Positions 51,068 through 60,107 of a stretch of DNA of 64,000 nt are shown in pieces. A program made the position numbers and the translations under genes. The stretch spans positions 1 through 64,000 of the forward strand of contig CAZGQM010000007.1 in the NCBI GenBank assembly GCA_964528055.1, given 5' to 3'. The notes below the pieces were generated by a model. That model was not told where the DNA came from. It did not search any database and saw only the letters and a program-made list of their open reading frames with translations. The stretch comes from Geoanaerobacter sp964528055 (lineage in GTDB: Bacteria > Desulfobacterota > Desulfuromonadia > Geobacterales > DSM-12255). Position 1 is the first letter of the stretch. Every line of letters starts with the position of its first letter.

Positions 51068-53068
51068 CTATTGCCGGGGAATAATCAACTTTCGATTGAT
51101 GATGTTTCGGTTTATGGTGATGTTTTTCGTCAGTCCGCCGGTCTTAAGTGTCGCCGGACCTTGGGGGATGCTGGTGGAGCGGAATTGGTATCGTCCTTTT
51201 GTGTCGGTACGAGCTGCGAAGCTCTTTCCTCCCGCTGTGAGAGTAACCCAGGAGTTGGCTATCGGTCGGCCGTTTGCATCGGTTGCCGTTCCTTCATGGA
51301 TCGGTGCCCCGGAAGTGTCAACCCGCTGAAAGATGAATGTCCCGAAAGCCCGGTCATAATAGGCCTTGAGGCATATGGATTCCTTAACGGTCTCGTCTAT
51401 ATTCAGCGTAAGCTTCGACTCCACGGTGTGGCCGATGGTGGTAGTCCGCGCATTGGTAATTTTGGTGGTGCTGGATAACTTCTTATCCTCCAGCACTCCA
51501 ATGCCAAGAAAACTGAGGTAACCCTTGCTGTAGTCCTCGGTATGCGTCGTGAACTTGCTTGTCGACAAGGAGTCTTCGTTCGTAATGGTGTGGGTAACCG
51601 AGTACTCGGGGATATCGATGAAAGTTTCGAACTCCTCACTGGTGCCGAAGGTCACCCGCTTGAACCGTGGCTCTTTCAGTTCGGTGTTAGGTCCTCCCTC
51701 TGCCAGGGGGTCAAGCGCAATAAGCTCCTTGAGGGTGTTATAGTCGAGGCCGGTTCTTGTCTGGACCGGCTTTAAAGGCACACCTGGGAATTTCCCCTTT
51801 TTCCCGGGCCCAGTGAGAGGACTTTTTTTCAGGAAAGCTGCAGTGTTTTCCTGTTTCTTCAGCAGTACTATGTTGGCGGTCGCAGGTTGTTTGATCCCAG
51901 ATGCTGCTGTCGGAGTGCTGGATGGTTGCGAGGGGAACTCCGGGTCTCCGGGGCTTACAGCTGGAGGCTGTGGTTCCGCAGGTTTGGGGAACAGGGCAAG
52001 GTCGTCCTTGAGGTCCTGCACGGGAATCTGCAGAATTTTCTCCGCACCGAGCAGGGTGATGCCGATGTCGTTGTCCTCTGCAGTCCAGGCAACCATGACG
52101 TTTTTGAGGAAAATATAGATGTCGCCGCTACCCGGCAGGCTTCCGGGCGGTGTTGGCCGTGCCACCTTATTGGTGTCGGTTATAGTGAGCTTCGTCCCCT
52201 CTACCTTTCCGGTTCCGTCAGCGGAGGTGGCACTCGCATTGCCCATGCCTTTGGCGATAAAATCAGCTATAAATTTCGCGTAAAGGCCGACCTTGGGAAT
52301 ATAGCTGTACACATCTCCCATTCGAGATAATACGTTTTTAAGATCCCCGATTCCTGCGTATTTTGACGGGGCGGTCGGCTTTGTGGTGCTATTCTCACTG
52401 CTGAAGGAGGTGCTGAAAGTCGTCCCCACCAGATCTGTCGTAGTGTAGGTGATTGAATTCCCCCCTTTAATCCCTTGGGGAGGGGCGTACACGATAGCTA
52501 TCGGCAACACCGGGATGGTGAACGCGCCGACCCCATTGACTCCTGGAGCGCGGTTGATGGTAACGGCGAAGTTGCATGTTTCGGCGGGTGCGTTGGTGGC
52601 AGGATCATTGGCGCGTATTGTGCCGATCACGCGATCAGCTATGCCCACATTGAGATGGACTTGATTGCCATCAAAGGTGGTGGGGAAGTACCCCCCGTCA
52701 CCCTTTTTCCATAGGAGGCGTCCCTTCTTGTAAAGGGCTGTCACCACGATGTCCCAGTGGTTGCAGGCCACTGGCTTGAAAATGAGGTCGGCCTCGACCC
52801 CATTGACCGTAACCTTGGATCGACCGAATTCCTGTGGTCCCCGGAAGGAGGTTTTCAACTTCCCACCCTGCCTATAGATTTCGATCTGTCCCACGTATCC
52901 TGAACCGATTGTCGACGGGAATTGGAATCTATTTAATTCCAGTTCTTTCAGCTGGGTGTAAACTTCTGACGGGGTGTAAGCGCTGCAGGGAGAGACGCCC
53001 AGATTCACTTCTAAAATAGCTGCTGCAACAAATGTCGACAACCAGAGCAACCGTTTCACTCTTTTCAT
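51068..53068 (-). CDS. Large exported protein with possible pore-like segment and CarboxypepD-like end
   Basis: A 666-residue protein with a signal peptide (about 1-30). The first half is beta-rich. Residues about 491-560 are two Ser/Thr-rich alternating stretches (VTHTITNEDSLSTSKFTTHT and SSTTKITNARTTTIGH) around a hydrophobic turn (GYLSFLGIGV), the look of a pore-forming hairpin. Residues about 588-645 resemble a CarboxypepD-regulatory beta-sandwich (TATDANGRPIANSWVTLT, TDTKGRYQF). ATG 53068 follows a G-rich ribosome site. The pore reading is speculative. Confidence 0.68.
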   Translation of the reverse strand: MKRVKRLLWLSTFVAAAILEVNLGVSPCSAYTPSEVYTQLKELELNRFQFPSTIGSGYVGQIEIYRQGGKLKTSFRGPQEFGRSKVTVNGVEADLIFKPVACNHWDIVVTALYKKGRLLWKKGDGGYFPTTFDGNQVHLNVGIADRVIGTIRANDPATNAPAETCNFAVTINRAPGVNGVGAFTIPVLPIAIVYAPPQGIKGGNSITYTTTDLVGTTFSTSFSSENSTTKPTAPSKYAGIGDLKNVLSRMGDVYSYIPKVGLYAKFIADFIAKGMGNASATSADGTGKVEGTKLTITDTNKVARPTPPGSLPGSGDIYIFLKNVMVAWTAEDNDIGITLLGAEKILQIPVQDLKDDLALFPKPAEPQPPAVSPGDPEFPSQPSSTPTAASGIKQPATANIVLLKKQENTAAFLKKSPLTGPGKKGKFPGVPLKPVQTRTGLDYNTLKELIALDPLAEGGPNTELKEPRFKRVTFGTSEEFETFIDIPEYSVTHTITNEDSLSTSKFTTHTEDYSKGYLSFLGIGVLEDKKLSSTTKITNARTTTIGHTVESKLTLNIDETVKESICLKAYYDRAFGTFIFQRVDTSGAPIHEGTATDANGRPIANSWVTLTAGGKSFAARTDTKGRYQFRSTSIPQGPATLKTGGLTKNITINRNIINRKLIIPRQ

Positions 53069-53286
53069 GTTCGCCCCCCCCCATTTTCCGTAATAAAACT
53101 GAAAATATTGAATCAATGGAGTCGTTTCCTGTGTTCAGGCGTACGCTGCAGCCGATACAATTCATTGATTTTCATTCAACTGCCGAGCCCTGCCGATTTT
53201 TTGAGCTGCTGGATCAACTCCTGCGAACGCTTTTCGTTACTTCCGGTGAAGCATTCTTGGATTTCTCGGTCAATTGCCGGGCTTCA

Positions 53287-54663
53287 TTATTGGCAATTAA
53301 CCTCAAATATTGAGCGGTTAGAACGGAACTTTGGCGCCTCGATCTCAATGGCCACCCATCCCGTTAGGCTCTTCCCTAGTTTCCAGGAGGTAGTCACTTC
53401 CTTTGTACCCGGTTTGTCGAACTTAAGGGTCCTCGCGGTCATCCTCCCCCCGTCGCTCCTGACAAAGGTATATTTCACTTCCCCGGCTTTCGGGGCTGAG
53501 ATCGTACCCTGGAAATTGATGGTGGAGGGACAGGTTCCGGAATATTGCGCTGTGCCGTCTTGATTCACGGCTGTTTTGTCATTCCCAACAACAGTAAGTT
53601 TTGCCTGGAACGCATGCGGTGAAGCTTCTTCAGGTGAAACTGAGGCTGCCGCTTCCGTGGCTGGGCGATGCGCAGCCGGTTTTGCTTTTACGGCATAATG
53701 TTTGAAATAAAAGTGGTTTAGTTTGTCAATCAGTATCACGTGGAGTTGACCTTTGATTCCCGGCGATTTTATGCCTACATCGCGGTCCCACCAGTCAATA
53801 CCCTCGGGTTCCTCCCATGCTTGCCCGATATTGGGGTGGTATTCATAGTTGAAGCAGCCGGATCCGTTCTGGGACTCCGAGATCAGCTTGCGGTCAGGGC
53901 CAAAGCGGTGGATGCCCCCTCGAACCGCCTCGACAGACTCGGCACCGCGGCCGTTAACGATGAACAGGTCTCCCCACGGCGAGAAAACTCCACCCTGTAT
54001 GTAGTTTCCCAGGGCACGATTAAGTGGGCTGCCATCTTTTTCAAGAAGATATACGGTGTCGTGGAAAGTTATGGCTCTCTCAACGTCAGGGTTTTTACCC
54101 CTCAATGCATTCAGATCAAGTTTGTACCGGTAAAGCCCCTTCTTGGAGGATATCGTTTCATCGGAATTGTAGAGCATATTGTCCTGCGGATTGAATGCCA
54201 CCCAGGGGGAAAACTTCTGGTGGGTTTTTTTCAGACCGATGTATTTCAGATCAGCCGCACGAAAAACCGCTATTCCGGGATTAGCGGTAAATTCGACCGG
54301 CACGAACAGGAAACCACCAACCTGTTCCAGATCACCGCAATGCACGTAACCCGCTTGTTGCAGAGCAGGCGGTATCGGGACAACGAGCACACCCGGCGGA
54401 CGCGTAGCCTTGGGGAGAAAGTTGGCATTGGTTGACAGGTCAAAGCTGACCGGAAACTTCAGCAGATATTTCGTGGTGGTGAAAAACCAGTTATTTGCGT
54501 CGTGGGCAACCCCTTGTACGTTGTCCGATGTCCAATCCCGCTGCACCGACGGGAAGTCATAGCCGAGGAATGCTATGTCCGGGCAATTGGCGGGGGTATT
54601 GGCTTCGGCGTTCATGTTGCCGCCGAGAATCAGTAGCGCAAGAAACAGAGTCATTCTTAACAT
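53287..54663 (-). CDS. Exported propeller-like protein with C-terminal SDGG module
   Basis: A 458-residue protein with a signal peptide (about 1-21). Residues about 25-330 look like a beta-propeller (repeated strands such as NWFFTTTKYLLKF, GGFLFVPVEF, GDLFIVNG, GIHRFGPD). The last 90 residues are the SDGG module (YSGTCPSTINFQG, FVRSDGGRMTA, TSWKLGKSLTGW) ending with a Cys. The module is therefore C-terminal here and N-terminal in its neighbours. Function unknown. Confidence 0.75.
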   Translation of the reverse strand: MLRMTLFLALLILGGNMNAEANTPANCPDIAFLGYDFPSVQRDWTSDNVQGVAHDANNWFFTTTKYLLKFPVSFDLSTNANFLPKATRPPGVLVVPIPPALQQAGYVHCGDLEQVGGFLFVPVEFTANPGIAVFRAADLKYIGLKKTHQKFSPWVAFNPQDNMLYNSDETISSKKGLYRYKLDLNALRGKNPDVERAITFHDTVYLLEKDGSPLNRALGNYIQGGVFSPWGDLFIVNGRGAESVEAVRGGIHRFGPDRKLISESQNGSGCFNYEYHPNIGQAWEEPEGIDWWDRDVGIKSPGIKGQLHVILIDKLNHFYFKHYAVKAKPAAHRPATEAAASVSPEEASPHAFQAKLTVVGNDKTAVNQDGTAQYSGTCPSTINFQGTISAPKAGEVKYTFVRSDGGRMTARTLKFDKPGTKEVTTSWKLGKSLTGWVAIEIEAPKFRSNRSIFEVNCQ

Positions 54664-54701
54664 ACTGGCCTTCCTTCCATTGTTAAAACTGCCCTGACTG
54701 T

Positions 54702-56183
54702 TTACTTATACGGAACACCTTTAGGGCCCTTGATATTAATCTTGATACCCCAGAAGATTCCTCCGTTGGGTTCCACCTCCCATTTGACTGCGATGTCGAT
54801 TTTTTTATCACCTTTCTTTGGTATCCGCACGGGAGTTATAGTGCCTCCCCAGCCCCAGTCTACAGGGTTTGGTTTGAATTCAACATACTCAACTTCCCAA
54901 CCATTTTTAAGCTGTTCTAAACAGTAATCAGTACCTTCATCACCCCACCATTTAAAAACAACAATAGAGTAATGCTCGGCAGCATAAAAGAATTTGTCTG
55001 TTGGGTAGTAGTTGTTATGATCCGTTTCGTCAGAAAGATTGCAGGAGAACTTATGGTTAATGAGACTGATAACTTCCATGGTTGGGGTGAGGACAATATT
55101 TTTGAATACCGACACATTTTTTGCTGAGTGCACCAAAACGGTGGCAGTCGCCGGTCCAGCGAGCCCCGTTACCACAGGCATAGTAGCTTCTATTGCTGTG
55201 CTGCTCCAGGACTTGACAACCAATCGTGTAGTTGTTTTCCCGGGGATAGAGACGTCCACGTAGTTCTTCGGACCAAATCCGGTACCCCTTATAAGAATCG
55301 GATCACCCGGAGAGACTGTTTCCGGATAAATGGAATCGATGTGCAATGGTTCTTCAGTAAGAATGTTGTTCCGGTCGGCAAAAGCTATTATTTGCTCGGC
55401 AATCCCCGTCTGCAGCATCTGCACCCGGCTGGCCCTGATTGCCTCACCGGAAGTCATGATCTGCTCTGTTTTCCCGGTATCTATATTTTTCAAGGCAACA
55501 TTTCTCTGGGCAAGATCCTGTTTTTTTGACTGGATTCTGGCTTTCAAGTCAGAAACCGTGATTCTCTTCCCCTTATGTTCGATAATGTCGGTATCCTTAA
55601 GTTCAGTGATTTTAGTTTTTTTCTTCTTGAGTTCTGTTGCCTTATATACTTGCGGCTTCGTCTGAAGGGTGGAGCCAGTTTTCTCGTTTTTCACTTGTCC
55701 GGCGTTATTGTTATTGCACTCGACCTCGAAACTGGCGCGGTTTGATTGGATTTTCACCGGAGTTTCGATTTCAATCGCCATCCAGCCAGAGAAGTTACGG
55801 CCCAACTTCCAGGAGGTTTCCACTGACTGGGTACCCGGTTGTTCAAACTTCAGGGTTTTTGTCGACATTTTACCGCCATCGCTACGGACGAACTTGTAGG
55901 TAACTTCCCCGGCTTTTTGGGAAGTTATACGACCCTTGAATCGGACAGTAGCCGGACAGGCAGCGGAAAGCAATACCGGCTCTTCTCCTCCAACCTTCCC
56001 GTCTGAACCAAGAGCGTCAAGATGAGCAGTAACCACCGCACGACCAGGCTTGCCTGGAGACGGCAGGATTGGATCCGCTTTTCCGGAGGATTGTGATAAT
56101 GCCGGAGAAGCTGTCAGTAAGAGAACTGCCAGAATGCCGAGAAAGAAAGCTTTACGTTCTCTTTGGCTAGAGATGACCGACAT
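54702..56183 (-). CDS. Exported protein with SDGG and IPT/TIG domains
   Basis: A 493-residue protein with a signal peptide (cleaved near residue 30, ALS-Q). Residues about 48-155 form the SDGG module (LSAACPATVRFKG, FVRSDGGKMST, TSWKLGRNFSGW). A charged helical region follows (about 175-260, KKKKTKITELKDTD). Then comes an IPT/TIG domain (about 280-370, SIYPETVSPGDPILIRGTG) and a beta-rich end. ATG 56183 with AGGAGG is preferred. Likely an adhesin-like member of the set. Confidence 0.76.
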   Translation of the reverse strand: MSVISSQRERKAFFLGILAVLLLTASPALSQSSGKADPILPSPGKPGRAVVTAHLDALGSDGKVGGEEPVLLSAACPATVRFKGRITSQKAGEVTYKFVRSDGGKMSTKTLKFEQPGTQSVETSWKLGRNFSGWMAIEIETPVKIQSNRASFEVECNNNNAGQVKNEKTGSTLQTKPQVYKATELKKKKTKITELKDTDIIEHKGKRITVSDLKARIQSKKQDLAQRNVALKNIDTGKTEQIMTSGEAIRASRVQMLQTGIAEQIIAFADRNNILTEEPLHIDSIYPETVSPGDPILIRGTGFGPKNYVDVSIPGKTTTRLVVKSWSSTAIEATMPVVTGLAGPATATVLVHSAKNVSVFKNIVLTPTMEVISLINHKFSCNLSDETDHNNYYPTDKFFYAAEHYSIVVFKWWGDEGTDYCLEQLKNGWEVEYVEFKPNPVDWGWGGTITPVRIPKKGDKKIDIAVKWEVEPNGGIFWGIKINIKGPKGVPYK

Positions 56184-56263
56184 GGTTAATCCTCCTTCTT
56201 CCGAGTTTTTTAAATCAATGCTAAATGGTCGGGATTCTATTGAGTCATAAATATGTCGCTGAT

Positions 56264-58000
56264 CTACTTGCGCAGATACGAGAAGCTCCCTACGCTGCAC
56301 ATATTCGTAAATCCATAATTTTTGATGACTTCAAGTCCTTGCCTTGCCTGGGCTTCATCCTTGCCGAATCTGAACAGAACCAGTCGGGCGTCACCGATCT
56401 GCCAGTTGCCGTTAACATTCTTGACCGGAAGCTTTGCCGGATAAAAGGAGACACATTTTTCTCCCGGCTGCGAACCGCCTGGCGCCTCGTCATTCACAAG
56501 CCAGTAGGCCATCCCGCTCCCGACGGTGCAATGCCGGTTAAAGTTGTATCCCCTGATGATATTCATTGCCTTAAGCGAGTCAGCGGTAGCGTTTTTCGGC
56601 ATAATCACCATCCATGTCGGATTATTTTTGCTGGTGTCAACAAACTCCAGGCGTCCGTTCTTCTCCAGGAAGATGCTCGTGTTTGGATTGAACGGAGTGC
56701 AGCTATTGTTGAGCTGACTCGGAGAAACGTTTGAAGGATGGGAAGCCTCTGGTGGCTGCTCCGCAGCCGGGATGTTCCCGGTGGGACCGACATACGCCCT
56801 GACGGTGCTGTTCCCTTTGATGTCATAGTGACCAAGCTGGGCGTTGTGGATAATCGGCGGCAACCCTTTGCGTCTTTCAACAAGAGTTACGCGATTGACG
56901 TTAGCGACAACCTCTTGCGGTGGGGTGTCGGAGTGGTCGGTAATTTCCACATACCACCTGTTGTTATTGCCTGGAGGCCAATGTTTACCTGCGTAAGAAG
57001 GTAGCGCAAAGTCGAAGTTCAGATCCCTGCTCCAGTCAACATCCACTTCATGGCTTGGCCGGTTCCAGACAACTAAAGGCGGTGCGCCCCCTTCAACGCC
57101 GACTTTGACAGTAAGGTTGTGGCGGGCGAGCTTGTGGGACACTTTGATCCGGCCTGTATACGGTTCAAGATTTGTTGAGGCGGTGTTGTGCACCCAGCGG
57201 ACCCAGTCTACCCTCGGTGTCTCGCCATAGGGTGGCGGGTTTGTAATGCTTTCATACGGCATTTTCATCAGACCCTTATCGCCCCAGGTATCACCGAAAC
57301 TGTTGAGGATAGTGAACTCCCGTGTATCGTCGTTATAGCCGACAATGGTGAAGACATGACCATGTTCCTCCGCGCCGGGGGTGTCACCGGCTGCAAAGAC
57401 TGGCCCGTGCAGAAAAAGCATCCCTTTCAGTTCCTGGAGAGTGGGTCTCTCATGGATGTCAGAGTAAGATAGTATCCGGTTATTGGAGGCCTCGTTCAGG
57501 ATCTCTTGTGATGGGGCGGGCGGCGGGGTTCCGCCACAGGGGTGCAGATCGTAGTTCGAAGGGAAGCGGGCTTCAGAGGCGCTGCCGTACTGTTTTAACA
57601 CTTCAAGCTGGTTGATGTTCTTTGTGCCATAGACCCAGGTGTTAAAAAAATATGAAGCGTCCGGCTCATAGGGATACTCGCGTTCCTTGAGGATATCCAT
57701 GATGGCGACCGCAGTGTAACCACCGCAGCCACCACAACCGTCCTGGCTGCGGATCAGGGTAATAAACGGAGTATAATCGACAACCTTGGGAAGCTTGAGC
57801 TGCTTGAGCTCATTTTTCTTCTCTTTCGGAATCGGCATCGCTTCAGACTGAAATTTCTTCATCTCTGCAGATTCTCGTAAGGGGAGTTTTGGCAGCATCC
57901 CTGCGTGCACCATTGTGGAAGAAAAACCTACAAACGAAGTTCCAATCATGAGTGCAAAGACCCAGACAGCGCTGTTTAAAAGCTTCGGGATGATTTTCAT
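56264..58000 (-). CDS. Exported papain-like cysteine peptidase with two CxxFNP modules
   Basis: A 578-residue protein with a signal peptide (about 1-33), a short prosegment, and a C1 peptidase domain (about 70-260). Q86 is the oxyanion Gln, C92 the catalytic Cys (QDGCGGCGGY), H215 the His (EEHGHVFTIVGY) and N233 the Asn (LNSFGDTWGDKG). The Trp after the papain Cys is Gly here. A beta-rich middle leads to two CxxFNP modules (from about 430). ATG 58000 with GGAGG is preferred. Confidence 0.85.
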   Translation of the reverse strand: MKIIPKLLNSAVWVFALMIGTSFVGFSSTMVHAGMLPKLPLRESAEMKKFQSEAMPIPKEKKNELKQLKLPKVVDYTPFITLIRSQDGCGGCGGYTAVAIMDILKEREYPYEPDASYFFNTWVYGTKNINQLEVLKQYGSASEARFPSNYDLHPCGGTPPPAPSQEILNEASNNRILSYSDIHERPTLQELKGMLFLHGPVFAAGDTPGAEEHGHVFTIVGYNDDTREFTILNSFGDTWGDKGLMKMPYESITNPPPYGETPRVDWVRWVHNTASTNLEPYTGRIKVSHKLARHNLTVKVGVEGGAPPLVVWNRPSHEVDVDWSRDLNFDFALPSYAGKHWPPGNNNRWYVEITDHSDTPPQEVVANVNRVTLVERRKGLPPIIHNAQLGHYDIKGNSTVRAYVGPTGNIPAAEQPPEASHPSNVSPSQLNNSCTPFNPNTSIFLEKNGRLEFVDTSKNNPTWMVIMPKNATADSLKAMNIIRGYNFNRHCTVGSGMAYWLVNDEAPGGSQPGEKCVSFYPAKLPVKNVNGNWQIGDARLVLFRFGKDEAQARQGLEVIKNYGFTNMCSVGSFSYLRK

Positions 58001-58033
58001 GCTGCCCTCCCAGTGCATAGCCATTCGCCTGCG

Positions 58034-58813
58034 TTATTTCCGCATATAGTTGAAACCGGCCCAGCACCGGTTGGTGTACTGGAAATTCCTGATCACCCCG
58101 GCTGCGCTGTACGCTGCTGTTTCACTGTCCCCTCCGCTGAACACGGCTCTCCGTTTTTTGGGATCATTCGTGCCGTCATCCTTCGAAGGATCGACCACCA
58201 GCCAGACCGAGCCGACGACTTCACCCGGGTTGTTCTTTGCCGTAATCGGCCTCTGCTCGACAACGAGAGATTGTGGATTGAACTGCATGCACCCTTTCTC
58301 ACCTTGAACAGCCCCTTCAGGAGCATTGCCGGAAGCAAGGTAATACACCAGCCGGTCGCTGTAGCAGACTTCGTTGATCCGTAACTGCTGGATCGCCTGC
58401 TGCGCAAGTTCGACATCGGCTCTCTTCTCATTTTTCGCAAAGACGATAGCTCTGTTGGGATTAGTTGTGTCAACGACCGCCCACCCACCCTTGAATTCAG
58501 AGATACCAAGCGCATCGGGGTTGAATGTGTAACACTTGCTTTGTATCTGCCCGGGAGTGCCTCCGGTATCTTTTTTACTGGTTGTTGCCGATTTCTTTTT
58601 TTTGCCTGTTGTTGGTATGCTGCCGACACTCTCAATTGTTCTGGTAACCGCGTTGGCAGATTCATTAATCGAATTGATAATATTGCTGATCATCGATGTA
58701 GTTTCGTTGATCCCCTGTTGTACTGACTGTGCAGACTTACCGGCATGACAGACAGTGGCAGTGAGAAATACCAGAGACAATAGTGACAGAGAGGCAGTAT
58801 GCTTAAGTTTCAT
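58034..58813 (-). CDS. Exported protein with two CxxFNP modules
   Basis: A 259-residue protein with a signal peptide (cleaved near residue 24, CHA-G). A Ser/Asn-rich helical spacer with a Lys-rich patch (GKKKKSATTSKK) leads to two modules: CYTFNPDALGIS...CYSDRLVYYL and CMQFNPQSLVVE...CWAGFNYMRK. The end FNYMRK parallels FSYLRK of the papain-like protein 18 bp downstream. Probably co-transcribed with it. Confidence 0.8.
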   Translation of the reverse strand: MKLKHTASLSLLSLVFLTATVCHAGKSAQSVQQGINETTSMISNIINSINESANAVTRTIESVGSIPTTGKKKKSATTSKKDTGGTPGQIQSKCYTFNPDALGISEFKGGWAVVDTTNPNRAIVFAKNEKRADVELAQQAIQQLRINEVCYSDRLVYYLASGNAPEGAVQGEKGCMQFNPQSLVVEQRPITAKNNPGEVVGSVWLVVDPSKDDGTNDPKKRRAVFSGGDSETAAYSAAGVIRNFQYTNRCWAGFNYMRK

Positions 58814-58844
58814 GATGATTCCCCCTTTGGAATTGGATCCTGAG

Positions 58845-59606
58845 CTATTTGAAGAGATACCCGCATGATCTGTTTGTGGTGGTATCAGTCCTCCCGGTTC
58901 CGAAATAAATCTCTCTTAAACTGACACCCCCCTCTTCTTCAAATTTGAAACTTCCTTTAGGAACGATGTCGCTGGGGATGTAATTGCCATTAATAACTTT
59001 CAACTCCAGTTTCTTGTTTTTGTAATCAACAGAATACTCACCCCAGTAATCCATGTATGACTCAAAAGGTCTCCAGGTAACCGAAAATGTACCATCTGCA
59101 AGAAATTCAAGTTCCTGTATCGGGCTGAAATCGTCAACTGTTTCACCTGTATTACAGGGGATTCTTGACTGTTCCTTCCAGAGACGTATAAACGGAACCG
59201 AGAGCGGATTGTAGACGTACAGCATTTTTGAAAGGACTTTTTTGCCGTCTGCAATATTGGCATTGATCTCGAAGGTTTTTATCCCGGCAATCGTATCCTC
59301 TACGGATATCACGCCGGTTTTTGGGTCAAGGGTGATGTCAGTCGCAGGCTCGATCGACCAGACTACCGGCAGTTTGACCTCTTCATAGAATCCGCCTTTT
59401 GTTGCATCGGCAAATCTGCCGATTGTCAGGGTAATAGATTTCCCGGTTTCCAGTTGCAGGATGCGATGTGGGGTGATAGTTAACCGTTCAAAAGTCTCAT
59501 TAGCGGTTTTCGGCTCTCCTGAGATTGCATAAGATGAGCAAAAAATAATTGGGAGCATGATGGCGGAAAAAGCATTCCAGGGGAACTTTTTGAGGAGCTG
59601 TTGCAT
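58845..59606 (-). CDS. Exported protein with Ig-like and barrel-like parts
   Basis: A 253-residue protein with a signal peptide (cleaved near residue 30). The middle VWSIEPATDITLDPKTGVISV resembles a bacterial Ig-like (cadherin/BIG) strand set. The C-terminal half (LEFLADGTFSVTW, YWGEYSVDYKNKKLELKV) looks like a small beta-barrel. Ends with CGYLFK. First gene of the minus-strand secreted set. No known family recognised. Confidence 0.65.
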   Translation of the reverse strand: MQQLLKKFPWNAFSAIMLPIIFCSSYAISGEPKTANETFERLTITPHRILQLETGKSITLTIGRFADATKGGFYEEVKLPVVWSIEPATDITLDPKTGVISVEDTIAGIKTFEINANIADGKKVLSKMLYVYNPLSVPFIRLWKEQSRIPCNTGETVDDFSPIQELEFLADGTFSVTWRPFESYMDYWGEYSVDYKNKKLELKVINGNYIPSDIVPKGSFKFEEEGGVSLREIYFGTGRTDTTTNRSCGYLFK

Positions 59607-59630
59607 GTGTACCCCCTTTCCCATTGGCAT

Positions 59631-60107
59631 ATCAACAGGATAAGTTTGTGCAACTTGCCAAGGTCATGGCGTCTAGCTTCTTGATGGTCAATGACAGTTT
59701 CGAAGCAGTATTGCAGTCATGTTCACCTCCACAGATGCCACGTCGTATTTATCTTCTTGCGTTAAAGCATCCCTAGAAAAAGAAATGGTATGTGTTTATT
59801 GATTATTTATACATATCAATAAAACATCGTTACGTCAAGATAGTCAAGTATTACTAGTATGTTGTAAAAATTTATAATATATCGTAGCAGATAAAGCTAT
59901 CATTGTTTTATTGATGTGGTTGTAAGGTATTCGCGTGCTCCGATAAAATTAAATTTAATTTTGATTTTTACTTTATGCCTCGCATGGGTGCATGGGAATA
60001 ATCGTTAAGGGTTATTTTTAGGGTACTCTCGTTTTCATTGCCAACATCCCGCTTCGTGGTACTCTCTACTGATGGTTTGAGATCTGAGAACAAGGGAGGA
60101 GAGTGAC
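59631..60107. promoter_or_regulatory. Divergent AT-rich intergenic region with tandem promoters
   Basis: On the minus strand two promoters with 17-bp spacing overlap: TTGACT (59847-59842) with TTTTAT (59824-59819), and TTGACG (59838-59833) with TATGTA (59815-59810). They would drive the secreted set. The rest is very AT-rich and holds no gene. Confidence 0.5.
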
